Translations under genes and position numbers: made by a program
The notes under the pieces: generated by a model
Database searches by the model: none
Seen by the model: the letters and a program-made list of their open reading frames with translations, nothing else
Told to the model about the DNA's origin: nothing
Part shown: positions 41,581 through 51,447 of the stretch, piece by piece
Layout of the letters: every line of letters begins with the position of its first letter
Numbering within the stretch: position 1 is the first letter of the stretch
Source of the DNA: Pseudoalteromonas luteoviolacea
GTDB lineage: Bacteria > Pseudomonadota > Gammaproteobacteria > Enterobacterales > Alteromonadaceae
Assembly (NCBI RefSeq): GCF_000814765.1
Contig: NZ_JWIC01000009.1
Coordinates: forward strand, 1 to 64,000
DNA: 64,000 nucleotides
Reading direction: 5' to 3'

Positions 41581-44412
41581 ATGCGCAGTAGGATATTCAT
41601 TGCTTTAATGCTGTTTTTGTGTGGTGTGCCTGTCCTGGCACAGGCGCAAAACTGGCAATCTATTAAAAGCCCACATTTTCGGGTGCATTATCAGCCACCC
41701 TATCACGCATGGGCGAGCGCCGCTGCCATTGAACTTGAAGTCGTCAGGCAGCGTGTACTGGAACAACAAAATCGTGCATTGGATGTAGTTGTCGATGCGA
41801 TTGTCATAGATCCTTTTAATTTACCAAATGGCTTTGCGCTTCCCAGCTCAGATAGTCCTTTTATGGCCTTGTATGTGACGCCACCGCAATCAGATACAGA
41901 AATAGCCCACAGTCCGAGTTGGTTGAAGTTATTGGTCCTGCATGAATACATCCACCTTGTACATTTATCACAACCGAGTCGCCAAGCTTTAAAGCAGCGG
42001 CTTCGAGATCTCAGTGACAGCTACGACTTGGCCAGTGCTGTGTTGCCGAGGTGGGTAGCAGAAGGGTATGCCACACTGCAAGAATCTAAACTGACAGGCA
42101 AGGGGCGCTTGCATGATAACTATAGTGAAGCGTTACTGCGTGCATATGCGCGCCAAGGCGCTTTATTGCCTTATCATGCGCTCAATGATGGTGATGGCAG
42201 TTATCGAGCCAGTGCTATGGCATATTTACTTGGCGCGCGCTTTCTTGCATGGTTAGAACACGAGTATGGCGACGCGACGCTTGATGCGGTGTGGACGCGT
42301 GTTAACGCAATAGAGGGGCGTAATTTCGAGAGGGCATTTCGTGGTGCATTTGGTAAGCCGGCGATGCAGTTATATCGGCGATTCATTGCCCAGTATACCT
42401 ATCAAGCTATGGCCGTGGCGTCTCAAAGTACACAGGCTGTGAGTCAAGAGATCATGCAATTTGATTTTGCTGCGCGCGATATACAGTTTTCTCCTGAGCA
42501 GCGAAAATTTCTTGTGGTTGAGTCAAATCAAGCTGGGGACGTTGCCTTAAGTGTGTATAACAGCGCGCCAAATCATCAGGCCATAGCGCAATTTGAGCAG
42601 CGTCAAGCCGCAACGTTAGAGGCAGATCCGAATGACATCACTGATAAACGACCAGACTCCTTTGCGCATGAAAAGCTTGCGTCTTTGGCACCGGTGAATT
42701 TTTCAGGCATTTACCATCCACAGTGGCTGGATGAAGACACCATTTATTTTGTAGGACGACAAAAAGTACCACATGGTTGGGAGAATGCGCTGTTTCAGTG
42801 GCAGATTGAAGCGGATGAAGTGACGCCAGTGACGACTAGTTTTGGTATACGCCGTTTCACCTTCGTGGACAAGTCAACCGTGATTGCTGAACGTGTTGAG
42901 AATGGTTTTTCGCAGCTTGTACGGCTTTCGCTGCATGACCAACACATCACGCCTCTGTCATCGCGCACGCTCAATACCGTTTATGATTATCCAGTTGTTA
43001 GCCCTGATAGATCGCACTTGGCTTATTTGAAAACTAACCAAGCTGGCTTGTGGCGATTATATGTTGCTGAATTAGCAGTATTGAACGCCAATCATGTGGC
43101 CATACCTTTACCGGATAAGGCGCAATATGTGACGTCGCCACGTTGGAATAAGGCTGGAACTGGATTGTATTTTGTCGCCGGACTCCAAGGTGCTTTAGGT
43201 ATTTATCACTATGACTTAAAGCGCGAAGAATTGGCGCAACTGAGTTTACGTGAGTACGTTGTCGAGGAGATCGCAGGTGAGTTTAACGCGCAGTTGTGGT
43301 TTGTAGAAAGCACACCTTATGGTGCAAAATTACGTGCCTTACCAGATAGTGATGTGTTTAAAGCACAGCAGTCGATTTTGAAAAAGCCTCACTCCGTAGT
43401 TGCAACGCCGTTTAATAAAACAGAGCAACAGCCAACCTTGCCATCATCTTGGTTGACACAAAAATATGTGCCGACACCCCAAGATTGGTCATTGGCATTG
43501 TCGGTACAAGGGACCTCAGCGAGCACGCAAGTGGTGAGTTTTGCTGTTGCAGGCGCTGACATACTCAAACAAACAAGTTGGCAATTGGGTGTCAGTACAT
43601 CGCTCTTTGATGATGCGCTACAAGGTGGTTATTTTGACTTTGCATATCGACGTGGCGACATGACATTGCGCAATCAGTTTAAGATGCATACGCTTGATAC
43701 CACTGTGCAGAGTGCTGTGGCAGAGGTACAGGGTGAGTACGATTCGTGGTCAAATACGGTGGATTTGTCTTTGGCATTTCAATGGCAAAAGTGGCGCTGG
43801 CAGCCCTATGTCGGTCATCATATAGAAAAGCGTTCATATCAAGATACAGCACATAGTTATTGGTTAGGAAACACGGTATCTTTTCATCATAACCAGCAGC
43901 AATTTGGCCTTAACATGGCCCTAGATGGTGCCAAAATATGGGGTGATAATGTCGGTCATGAGATGATGCTGAGTGCGGCGGCGACACTTTGGGAGTGGCC
44001 GTTTTACCTCAATGTGACAAACCGTTATCGCCCGCAGCAGTCTCTCAGTATTGGCGGGTTTGAGACCAATAGTGTGTATACTGGCGTAGGTGCTAGCCAG
44101 CAGCACATTGCTGACTTACCGTTTTGGTTTGATTCTGGCAATCATTATTTAGGGTATGAATTTGCGACCAGCTGGCGTAAAGGGCGGCCGCGTTTGTATT
44201 TTGCGCAGCACAATCTAGATAGCGCGCGCGCAGTCAAAAGTTGGGGTGTAAAATGGCAAGTTGCACTCAGTGAACGTATCTTAGGTAGCGCGGCAAACTA
44301 TGCGCCGGCTGGGATCTCAAATATGCGTTTTGATATTGGTATTGCGCGTTCATCTGTGGAGCAACAACACATCGAGTGGCGCACTTGGTTGGGGTTATGG
44401 CACCCTTGGTAG
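41581..44412 (+). CDS. metalloprotease / beta-propeller / outer-membrane barrel protein
   Basis: A 943-residue exported protein (signal 1-22). Residues 24-270 form a gluzincin-like zinc peptidase: HEYIH at 121-125 and E161 in RWVAEGYAT as probable third ligand. About 300-620 shows TolB/propeller-type repeats (YDYPVVSPDRSHLAYLKTN, TSPRWNKAGTGLYFVAG). The last 300 residues alternate in beta-barrel style (GYFDFAYRRGDMTLRNQF, LSIGGFETNSVYTGVG) and end in an aromatic WHPW. The layout suggests a surface- or periplasm-facing protease anchored by its own barrel. The ATG at 41581 follows AAGGA. A Fur box lies upstream of the preceding gene. I know no characterised member. Confidence 0.8.
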   Translation: MRSRIFIALMLFLCGVPVLAQAQNWQSIKSPHFRVHYQPPYHAWASAAAIELEVVRQRVLEQQNRALDVVVDAIVIDPFNLPNGFALPSSDSPFMALYVTPPQSDTEIAHSPSWLKLLVLHEYIHLVHLSQPSRQALKQRLRDLSDSYDLASAVLPRWVAEGYATLQESKLTGKGRLHDNYSEALLRAYARQGALLPYHALNDGDGSYRASAMAYLLGARFLAWLEHEYGDATLDAVWTRVNAIEGRNFERAFRGAFGKPAMQLYRRFIAQYTYQAMAVASQSTQAVSQEIMQFDFAARDIQFSPEQRKFLVVESNQAGDVALSVYNSAPNHQAIAQFEQRQAATLEADPNDITDKRPDSFAHEKLASLAPVNFSGIYHPQWLDEDTIYFVGRQKVPHGWENALFQWQIEADEVTPVTTSFGIRRFTFVDKSTVIAERVENGFSQLVRLSLHDQHITPLSSRTLNTVYDYPVVSPDRSHLAYLKTNQAGLWRLYVAELAVLNANHVAIPLPDKAQYVTSPRWNKAGTGLYFVAGLQGALGIYHYDLKREELAQLSLREYVVEEIAGEFNAQLWFVESTPYGAKLRALPDSDVFKAQQSILKKPHSVVATPFNKTEQQPTLPSSWLTQKYVPTPQDWSLALSVQGTSASTQVVSFAVAGADILKQTSWQLGVSTSLFDDALQGGYFDFAYRRGDMTLRNQFKMHTLDTTVQSAVAEVQGEYDSWSNTVDLSLAFQWQKWRWQPYVGHHIEKRSYQDTAHSYWLGNTVSFHHNQQQFGLNMALDGAKIWGDNVGHEMMLSAAATLWEWPFYLNVTNRYRPQQSLSIGGFETNSVYTGVGASQQHIADLPFWFDSGNHYLGYEFATSWRKGRPRLYFAQHNLDSARAVKSWGVKWQVALSERILGSAANYAPAGISNMRFDIGIARSSVEQQHIEWRTWLGLWHPW

Positions 44413-44430
44413 GGGGTGCTTGAAAAGAAA

Positions 44431-44452
44431 AAGGCGAGTCAATACTCGCCTT
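44431..44452 (-). terminator. terminator between convergent genes
   Basis: AAGGCGAGT (44431-44439) and ACTCGCCTT (44444-44452). Read on the minus strand it is followed by TTTCTTTTC, ending the serine protease transcript; it may serve both directions. Confidence 0.85.
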
Positions 44453-44482
44453 GATTAATTGGTTGGTTTGATATGTTGTTTG

Positions 44483-46294
44483 TTATTCGGTATAAGTTGC
44501 CACAAGCGTTACATTTGCATACGCGCTGTATCCTCGCAGCATAACCCAGTACTTGCCTGCACCGGCTGTGATATTACACGTCTCGTTGTTACCCCAATTA
44601 TATGGGCGGCAGTCATAGGTAGATGTGGTTGGTTTACTGTCTTTTCTAACATACAAGTCCGCGTCCCCTGAGCCACCTGAAATGCGCACTTGTACATTTG
44701 AGGCACCTGCCGGTAAATCTAAATAATAAAATGCGGTTGCGAGTCTATCTCCACTTAACCCTTCTTTTGCAACGCCGTTAATCAATTTGGCAGGATCTGT
44801 ATTTGGGTCGGTTAGCTGTACTTGCTTTGTTGTCGTAGCAGACGCGCCAGCGGAGTCAGTGACCGTTAGTGACACCGTGTATTCACCATACGCTGTGTAA
44901 TCGTGTGTGACAGTAGCGCCAAAGCCATTGCTCGATGCGTCACCGTAGCTCCATTCATATTGGCTAATTGTGCCATTAGGTGAACTTGATGCGCTGCCAT
45001 CAAAAGTACAACTTAAGGCTGTGCAGTCCGCGGTGAATTGAGCGACTGGCACTGGATCGCTGTTGTTATCGCCATCAGGGATCTGGTTGTTGAAGTGACT
45101 AGCGACTTTTGGCCAGATCAGGCTGACTTTAGCCCCTTTATTGTGACAGCCACCAAGGTGGTGTAACGCAATTACTTTGTTGGTTGCCGCGGCAAGTACT
45201 GGAGAGCCTGATGAGCCACCAATGGTGTCACAATAGTAACCTAAGTCAGTGCCAGTACCACGTCCATTGGCGTTTGCGTTGTTGACTGAACACAGTCCAT
45301 CCGTATCGCGATCCGACTCAATGGACAATTCTTTTGGATTGCCTGAACCGTGTTGTGGAATATAGATACGCTCCCCTTGTGTGGCATCTCGGACATCTAG
45401 ACCAAAATAACCAAACGGCTGTGCTTTAGCAAAGTCGTTGATGGTGAACAAGGTATAATCTAGCGTATAGTCTGTGGAGAGGAAGTCTTTACCGGTTACT
45501 TTAACCACAGTCTCCATGGTCGTGCCATTACATGACGTATGCTGGTAGTTAAACCACACTTCGGTATTACTCAGTTCAGACGCACTTTCAACACAGTGGT
45601 TATTGGTAAACATACGGTTTTCTGGACCAACACGCCAACCGGTACACAGTCCGCGACCATTCATAAGCAGGCGCGCAACTGGGCGGCTGCGTTCAAATTC
45701 TGTTGGGTAGCTGTTAGCCCAGCACTGCACATCTTTTCTTTCCATTGCACCGCAGGTAGAGCTGATCCCGACATCGGTAGCAGGTGCAAGTTGTGGTTCA
45801 TTTTCTGTGCCATGATCATAGTAGTCTATGATGGCATTTTGCATGGTTGTGACTTGACTGCCAGGTGTGTACTCTACCACTGCCGTTTCGGCAGAAATAG
45901 ACATGGCAGAGAAGCTGGTGACACCATCGTCAGTGTGACTTAGGGTCGCTGCGCGCATGTTGTTTTCAGTGTATTCATAGCGTTCACTGCCATCTTCGGA
46001 GCGCACCACCAATTTGCCACCGCCTACTAAGTTAATATTTTTAAAGTGCAGTTTTATGTAGCTTGCGTTCGGGTGAGTGACTGTTTGGCTGATGGTTTGA
46101 GTGGCATTGTCCGCTGTCATGGTGGCCATTGCTTGAGGCTGGATCACCAAATTTAATTCAGCGCGTTTACCAATCGTGGCCATACTGGCTTTGCTAGTGT
46201 ATTGCATCATTTGTGCTTCAGTGAGTGCGGTTGTTTGCGCAAAACAGCTCGCAGAAGCCAGTCCTAGTGCAGATAATAGATAACGAGTTTTCAT
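44483..46294 (-). CDS. secreted trypsin-like protease with PKD and PPC domains
   Basis: A 603-residue extracellular protease: signal peptide (1-19), a propeptide of about 150 residues, a chymotrypsin-fold domain with H233 (TNNHCVES), D279 (LDYTLF) and S362 (GGSSGSPV), like lysyl endopeptidase, then a PKD domain (ADCTALSCTFDGSAS, YEWSYGD, VSLTVTDSAGA) and a C-terminal PPC domain (YYLDLPAGASNVQVRISGGS, GDADLYVR). PPC domains of this type are usually removed on maturation. Many cysteines suggest disulfides. It should degrade proteins outside the cell. It ends at the terminator near 44440. Confidence 0.92.
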   Translation of the reverse strand: MKTRYLLSALGLASASCFAQTTALTEAQMMQYTSKASMATIGKRAELNLVIQPQAMATMTADNATQTISQTVTHPNASYIKLHFKNINLVGGGKLVVRSEDGSERYEYTENNMRAATLSHTDDGVTSFSAMSISAETAVVEYTPGSQVTTMQNAIIDYYDHGTENEPQLAPATDVGISSTCGAMERKDVQCWANSYPTEFERSRPVARLLMNGRGLCTGWRVGPENRMFTNNHCVESASELSNTEVWFNYQHTSCNGTTMETVVKVTGKDFLSTDYTLDYTLFTINDFAKAQPFGYFGLDVRDATQGERIYIPQHGSGNPKELSIESDRDTDGLCSVNNANANGRGTGTDLGYYCDTIGGSSGSPVLAAATNKVIALHHLGGCHNKGAKVSLIWPKVASHFNNQIPDGDNNSDPVPVAQFTADCTALSCTFDGSASSSPNGTISQYEWSYGDASSNGFGATVTHDYTAYGEYTVSLTVTDSAGASATTTKQVQLTDPNTDPAKLINGVAKEGLSGDRLATAFYYLDLPAGASNVQVRISGGSGDADLYVRKDSKPTTSTYDCRPYNWGNNETCNITAGAGKYWVMLRGYSAYANVTLVATYTE

Positions 46295-46766
46295 TTATGT
46301 TCCTTGTTAGTTTGCGTTGAGTAATATTTAAACAACATCAAACAAGGTAATCTTATAATTCGCAATTGTAAAGGAAATGATAATAAAATATTTTTATTGT
46401 GTTTAATTTTTGCCCTTTTAGATTTTAGTTTACTTTAATTTCATATAAATAGGCATAACAGATCAGTCGCTATACAGTGATGGCCCACCTGCTATTTTTG
46501 ATTCTCAAGCGCTGTCTTATCAAGCTTTGCTATGTACCTATGCAGCGTAAACCGGGCGTTGCTATGTTATTTATAATTATGATTTATATAACTTTTTTAT
46601 TTAAATTGACGTATATTTAGTGGCCCTTGGTTTTGAGCACGTAAATGACAATTGATCAGCTTAGAGCAACAGATCAGGGCACTGACCAGTGTGTAATCAT
46701 TGTGACTTTTACCCTTGAGTAAGTCTGATAGTCAGCATTTCACACCTGTTTGAATGAACTGAGGCC

Positions 46767-46778
46767 GATTCCGGAATC
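46767..46778. promoter_or_regulatory. palindrome, candidate enhancer site
   Basis: GATTCCGGAATC is a perfect 12-bp palindrome centred about 85 bases before the sigma-54-like promoter. Enhancer-binding proteins usually bind at such distances. Confidence 0.4.
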
Positions 46779-46856
46779 GAGACAGGGTGTGTGCGTTTTT
46801 GGTCAATATGATTGGAACGTAAATTATTAAGTGATTGATAAATATTGTTTTTTATT

Positions 46857-46874
46857 CTGGTATGTTTTTCGCAA
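46857..46874 (+). promoter_or_regulatory. sigma-54-like promoter for exporter operon
   Basis: CTGGTATGTTTTTCGCAA has GG and GC dinucleotides ten bases apart, as in the -24/-12 consensus TGGCACG-N4-TTGCA, with mismatches in the less conserved positions. It lies 57 bases before the adaptor start. Confidence 0.45.
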
Positions 46875-46930
46875 TACGTTTGACGCAGTGAGTATCTCAG
46901 TAGATACAGTTTAACGATAAGAAGACATAC

Positions 46931-48184
46931 ATGGATATAAGCGTACCGCATAACACTTCGAGTTCAGGACTGAAACGCCATAAATGGTTATGGATATTAC
47001 TATTTTTTGCAGGCATGGCGTTGATATATTGGTATTTTTTTACTGAAAAGCCGGTGTATTTAGAAAGGCATACTGTGATGATCGAACATGTCAAAAAAGG
47101 GCATTTAACGATTCAAATTGATGCTTTTGGCACCTTAGCCAGTGCTCAACAACAGATCATCACCTCCGCCAGCGCAGGGGTTGTGAAAGACATTAATTAC
47201 AAGCTTGGCAGTACCATTGAGCCTGGGGCGACAATAGTACGTCTAGAAAATGTTGACTTGGCGTTGGAATATAAGCGCATTAAGCAACGTTTGACAGAGG
47301 CGCAAGCCGAATTACTTCAACTAAATTTGAGACAGCAGCGTGAAGTATTGGTTGAACGCTCGATGATCAGTGATCTTGAAGGTCAATTAGCGACGTTGTC
47401 TTTTCGTCATCAAGCACAAAAAAAGTTAGCTAAACAGGGAATTATTTCCGAGTTATCCTTTTTTGAGACACAGGCTCAGGTGGAGAGCTTGAGCGGCCAG
47501 ATAAGTCATGCCAAAACACGCATAACGCAGTTACAGCAATTGCACCAAAGTGCCCTGACTGTGATGAAAAAGCGTGTGACGTTAACGGAGCAAGAGTTGG
47601 TTGCGGTACAGACTAAAATTGACCAACTTGACGTGAGTGCATCTGAACATGGTGTGCTTGAGTCACTTCCGCTTGAACTTGGCGAACGAATTGTAGCTGG
47701 GGCACATGTCGCAACGATAGGTGATAGACGCGCTTTGGTGGCACAGTTGCAGGTCAGCCAGTCGCAAGTTGGACCGGTGAAAGTTGGGCAGACTGTGAAA
47801 GTATTTGTGGGTCAAGAGGTATTGCCGGGTGAAGTGATACGTATTGACCCTGTTGTCATTAACCACAGTGTTAACGTAGAAGTAAGTTTACCGGAGGTTG
47901 GTGACTTGGATCTTCGACCAAAACAGAGTGTTACTGCATCAATTATCACTGACACTATAGAAAATACGCATTATATGCGCACGCCGCCCGCTGGCGCAGA
48001 CGTACAGGACCTCTTCTTATATCGGGTTGACAACACTGGCCAGACTGAGCTGTTGCCCGTGCAATTAGGTCGTCAAAGTGGACAATACAGCGAAATAAAA
48101 AGTGGCTTAAAAGCAGGTGATGCGGTCGTTATTTCTGACCTCAGAGAGTATGCAAAAAGTAAACAAGTTGTGGTTATTCATTAG
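46931..48184 (+). CDS. HlyD/MacA-like periplasmic adaptor
   Basis: A 417-residue membrane-fusion protein: one N-terminal helix (about 18-36), lipoyl/barrel-sandwich halves (TIQIDAFGTLASAQQQIITS and VAGAHVATIGDRR) separated by a long coiled-coil hairpin (about 115-225), then a beta-barrel and membrane-proximal domain (LGRQSGQYSEIKSGLKAGDA). It links an inner-membrane transporter to an outer-membrane channel. The ATPase and permease genes follow by 8 and about 40 bases. No outer-membrane channel gene is in the window, so TolC is the likely partner. Confidence 0.9.
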   Translation: MDISVPHNTSSSGLKRHKWLWILLFFAGMALIYWYFFTEKPVYLERHTVMIEHVKKGHLTIQIDAFGTLASAQQQIITSASAGVVKDINYKLGSTIEPGATIVRLENVDLALEYKRIKQRLTEAQAELLQLNLRQQREVLVERSMISDLEGQLATLSFRHQAQKKLAKQGIISELSFFETQAQVESLSGQISHAKTRITQLQQLHQSALTVMKKRVTLTEQELVAVQTKIDQLDVSASEHGVLESLPLELGERIVAGAHVATIGDRRALVAQLQVSQSQVGPVKVGQTVKVFVGQEVLPGEVIRIDPVVINHSVNVEVSLPEVGDLDLRPKQSVTASIITDTIENTHYMRTPPAGADVQDLFLYRVDNTGQTELLPVQLGRQSGQYSEIKSGLKAGDAVVISDLREYAKSKQVVVIH

Positions 48185-48192
48185 GAGCAAAC

Positions 48193-48918
48193 ATGCAGAC
48201 CATTATTGAAATGCAAGAGATTGGAAAGGTGTTCACTACGGCTGATTTTCAAACGCATGCATTGAGAAATATTTCAATGACAATAGAGCAAGGGGAATTT
48301 GTTTCTATATCAGGTCCTTCTGGGTGCGGAAAATCTACATTGTTATCTCTGATGGGCTTGTTAGAGCCTGCCACATCAGGGCGTTATTTATTAGCAGGCC
48401 AGCCAGTAGACAACTTGACATTTGACCAAGCCGCTAGGCTGAGAAATGTGCATATCGGTTTTATCTTTCAATCTTTTAACTTAGTTGAGGCACTGTCAGT
48501 TTATGACAATGTTGCCCTGCCACTGCGATATCGCATACCTAAGATTTCAGCCAAAGAAGCTCAGCATCGGGTGCAGTTATGCTTAGAGCAAGTGGGCTTG
48601 TCCCATCGCAGTGAGCATCGCCCTAGTCAGCTCTCGGGTGGGCAACAGCAACGCGTGGCCATTGCCAGAGCGCTGGTTACTCAGCCAAGTATTTTGCTTG
48701 TGGATGAAGCCACTGGCAATTTGGACTCGAAAAGCGGCGATGCGGTGATGAGGCTGATCAACGACCTACATCAGCAAGGCACGACCATATGCATGGTAAC
48801 CCATGACCCACGTTATGCAGATATGGCGTCGCGTCGCGTACAGTTATTCGATGGTGAATTACTCACAACGATGGGTCGGTCGTCATCTGTGCCAACCTCT
48901 CTTTATGAGCCTTTATAG
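48193..48918 (+). CDS. ABC transporter ATPase, MacB/LolD type
   Basis: A 241-residue nucleotide-binding protein with Walker A GPSGCGKST, Q-loop in FQSFNLVEALS, signature LSGGQQQRVAIARAL, Walker B ILLVDEATGNLD and switch histidine in MVTHD. The SKSGDAVMRLI stretch after Walker B is typical of the MacB/LolD group. It powers the neighbouring FtsX-type permease, driving conformational change rather than classic substrate passage. Confidence 0.94.
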   Translation: MQTIIEMQEIGKVFTTADFQTHALRNISMTIEQGEFVSISGPSGCGKSTLLSLMGLLEPATSGRYLLAGQPVDNLTFDQAARLRNVHIGFIFQSFNLVEALSVYDNVALPLRYRIPKISAKEAQHRVQLCLEQVGLSHRSEHRPSQLSGGQQQRVAIARALVTQPSILLVDEATGNLDSKSGDAVMRLINDLHQQGTTICMVTHDPRYADMASRRVQLFDGELLTTMGRSSSVPTSLYEPL

Positions 48919-48958
48919 CTGTGGCTCTGGTTTTAACCGTGGATCTTATTAGGTGATT

Positions 48959-51358
48959 ATGATGATGTGGAAGGAAAACATCAGTGCTGTTGTAGAGTTA
49001 TTGAGCAAAGTAAGATTTACCATCTTGTTTGTAGGCTTGTTGGCCTGTGCTTTGGCGGGTGGGGCAATGGTCAGTGTGGTTGCATGGCATGCTTATGCGC
49101 CTTTGCCCTATGCCAATGATGATCAACTCGTATGGTTACGTGGCAGCATGGTTGATCAGACGGGGAATCGTGTGATGGACAATGCGTTATCAAATGTTGC
49201 AGCCCAGTATATTGCGGATAATGACTCAGCGTTATCACTGGCTGCCCCCGTTTATTATGGTGACGCGCTGCACCTAGATCATGCGAAACAACCTAAGCTT
49301 AATGTGACGTATACGACGCCTGAGTTTTTTACGTTATTTGGGCAATCTCTGATACAAGGTCGCTACTTTGAGGGGCCGAAGCCAGATGGTACAGTGCGTC
49401 ACGAGGCGGTCATCAGTGAGTGTTTTGCTGAGCGTTATATGCCACAAATACTCCAAGATAGTGACAAGTCAGTGCATAGCTTGCAATTGGACCAGCAAAC
49501 TTTTCATGTGGTTGGGGTTGTTGCATGCTCGAAAACAGAGCCGCAGTTATATCTACCAAACCGTGTGAGTGATGTTTATGTGGCTTTTAAGCATGTCATT
49601 GATGGTCAAGCAATGGCACAGGAACACATTTCGGTGCGCTACAATACCTTTGTTGTAGGCCGTACTGTCGAGCAATTAAACCGTCCTGTTGTGACGGCTG
49701 ATATCACGGGGCATTTGAATGCGGAGTTTCGTGCAGGGTTAGTGGCACACGGCAGTACCGTAAACAACCAATTGCACTTTAACTACATTCCCTTGCATCA
49801 AAAACTCAAAGGGAGTTTGCAAGAGTCGAGCACTTGGCTGTTGCTCTGTGCAGTGGCATTCCTCCTTATCACCGTGATTAATTTGCTGATGTTTTATTTG
49901 CTCGATATTAAAACGCAGCACGCACAGTTGGTCCTTAAAGCCACATTAGGGGCACCGCTGGCGACATTGCGTACAGCGCATTATTGGCAGTTGGGCGTGA
50001 TGTTTTCGCTGGCCGCAATATGCGCCATCCTCCTTGCCGAGTTGGGTATGTTTGCGATAGCGCAGTTTGGTCAAAAAAACATTGCTCACATCGATTGGTT
50101 ACAGTTGAACACTGTTCATTATCTGTTGGTGATGGGGTTTTCATGGATACTGGCATGGTGTTTTGCTGTATTTGGCTTTAGGCAATTATCTTTTGATAGT
50201 TTATATCAAAGCTTACAGGCCGCAGGTAAAGGTCAGGCTAAGCAACTCCCGCACTGGCTAAGTGTTGGGGTGTTGGTCGCGCAGCTGTGTATTGGGCTAA
50301 TCGTGCTGTGTATTGGTATTTGGTCGGCCAATTACTTTGGCTCGAAGATGCGCATGTCTTCAGGCATCGAGCCACAAGATACTATTTTTGTTGTGCGCCA
50401 TCAGATGTCCTGGGATAGGGACGAAGCGGCTATGGCAGCACGTAAGCAGATGTATTTATCAAATGTACAAGCCTTATCAGCGCATCCGAAGGTGTCAGCT
50501 GTCGCGCTAACCAGCCTCAATCCATTAGATACAAGCTATTTGGCACAAATGAGTAAGTCCCCCGATAACGATAAACAGGTGACAATGCATTCACAATTGG
50601 TCGGAGAGGGATATTTTTCACTACTTGGGTTACAGTTTTTGGCAGGCCAAACCTTTACTCAGGCAGAGACAGATACACGTCAATCGGTCATCATTAATCA
50701 GGCGGCCGCCAAGCTATTGGGCGTGAATGCGAATGAGGTTGGGAAGCTCTTATATGGTCGTGGTGAGCAGCCAGTGAAGTTGCTGGGTATTGTAGAAGAT
50801 ATCTACAGCTATGCAGAGGGCGCACCTGCAACTGTGTATTATCCCCATGATTTTTTTGAGGGGAATATGGTGGTGAAGTTCATGCCCAATCAATCTATGT
50901 CGAAGTATGAATTGACTCAGGTACTGCAACAACACGTGAATACGCAAAGTATCAGAGAGGTCCATGATTTGGCGCTCCACTTGTCCAACCTTAACCAATC
51001 AGCGGTACTGAGCTTTTACAGTGGAATTGGACTAAGCTTCTTAATGATTATGCAAGTGCTGGTAGGACTCTATGGTTTATTAGCCAATTTGGCATTTATT
51101 CAGCAACCGGTATTGTTGATAAAACAGCAAGTCGGGGCAACACGTTGGCAGTTGATATTAGAGCAAATGCGTGCACGTTTGGTACATTTTCTCTGTGCGT
51201 TATTGATTGCAACATGTGTAACGCTTGGATTGGCGAGCCTATTGCCTATGGTGACTTTGGCTTTGTTTTACAGTTATGTTTTTTCAGCTTTTATCGTATT
51301 TATTACCTTGTTTACTATAGATTTTTATCACCTTAAAGGGCAGTTGAAAAAATATTGA
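48959..51358 (+). CDS. MacB/FtsX-type ABC permease
   Basis: A protein of about 799 residues with an N-terminal helix, a large periplasmic domain (MacB_PCD), three helices (about 280-420), a second periplasmic domain and three more helices at the C-terminus. This is a two-repeat FtsX layout, larger than MacB and with no fused ATPase. The frame opens at GTG 48953, and ATGs at 48959, 48962 and 48965 are all possible starts; AGGTG precedes. With the ATPase and adaptor it forms an exporter, perhaps for peptides or antimicrobials. Confidence 0.88.
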   Translation: MMMWKENISAVVELLSKVRFTILFVGLLACALAGGAMVSVVAWHAYAPLPYANDDQLVWLRGSMVDQTGNRVMDNALSNVAAQYIADNDSALSLAAPVYYGDALHLDHAKQPKLNVTYTTPEFFTLFGQSLIQGRYFEGPKPDGTVRHEAVISECFAERYMPQILQDSDKSVHSLQLDQQTFHVVGVVACSKTEPQLYLPNRVSDVYVAFKHVIDGQAMAQEHISVRYNTFVVGRTVEQLNRPVVTADITGHLNAEFRAGLVAHGSTVNNQLHFNYIPLHQKLKGSLQESSTWLLLCAVAFLLITVINLLMFYLLDIKTQHAQLVLKATLGAPLATLRTAHYWQLGVMFSLAAICAILLAELGMFAIAQFGQKNIAHIDWLQLNTVHYLLVMGFSWILAWCFAVFGFRQLSFDSLYQSLQAAGKGQAKQLPHWLSVGVLVAQLCIGLIVLCIGIWSANYFGSKMRMSSGIEPQDTIFVVRHQMSWDRDEAAMAARKQMYLSNVQALSAHPKVSAVALTSLNPLDTSYLAQMSKSPDNDKQVTMHSQLVGEGYFSLLGLQFLAGQTFTQAETDTRQSVIINQAAAKLLGVNANEVGKLLYGRGEQPVKLLGIVEDIYSYAEGAPATVYYPHDFFEGNMVVKFMPNQSMSKYELTQVLQQHVNTQSIREVHDLALHLSNLNQSAVLSFYSGIGLSFLMIMQVLVGLYGLLANLAFIQQPVLLIKQQVGATRWQLILEQMRARLVHFLCALLIATCVTLGLASLLPMVTLALFYSYVFSAFIVFITLFTIDFYHLKGQLKKY

Positions 51359-51447
51359 ATGGTTGTAACAGATTCTTACAAATGTCACACCCTTGGGGGG
51401 GTAAATCTTGTTACTATAGCGCTAGGAAATTATCAATAGGTACAGTC

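Larger units (their letters stand above)
46295..46930. other. 636-bp divergent intergenic region
   Basis: No gene is seen. The left part is AT-rich and holds the protease promoter. The right part holds a 12-bp palindrome and a sigma-54-like promoter, listed separately. CACACCTGT at 46741 and ACAGGGTGTG near 46783 form an imperfect inverted repeat around the palindrome. Confidence 0.45.

Noticed and set aside
51355..51447. N-terminal extension of the RND adaptor
   Set aside because: It overlaps the previous stop, has a run of glycines and cysteines unlike adaptors, and the normal membrane anchor starts at 51448.
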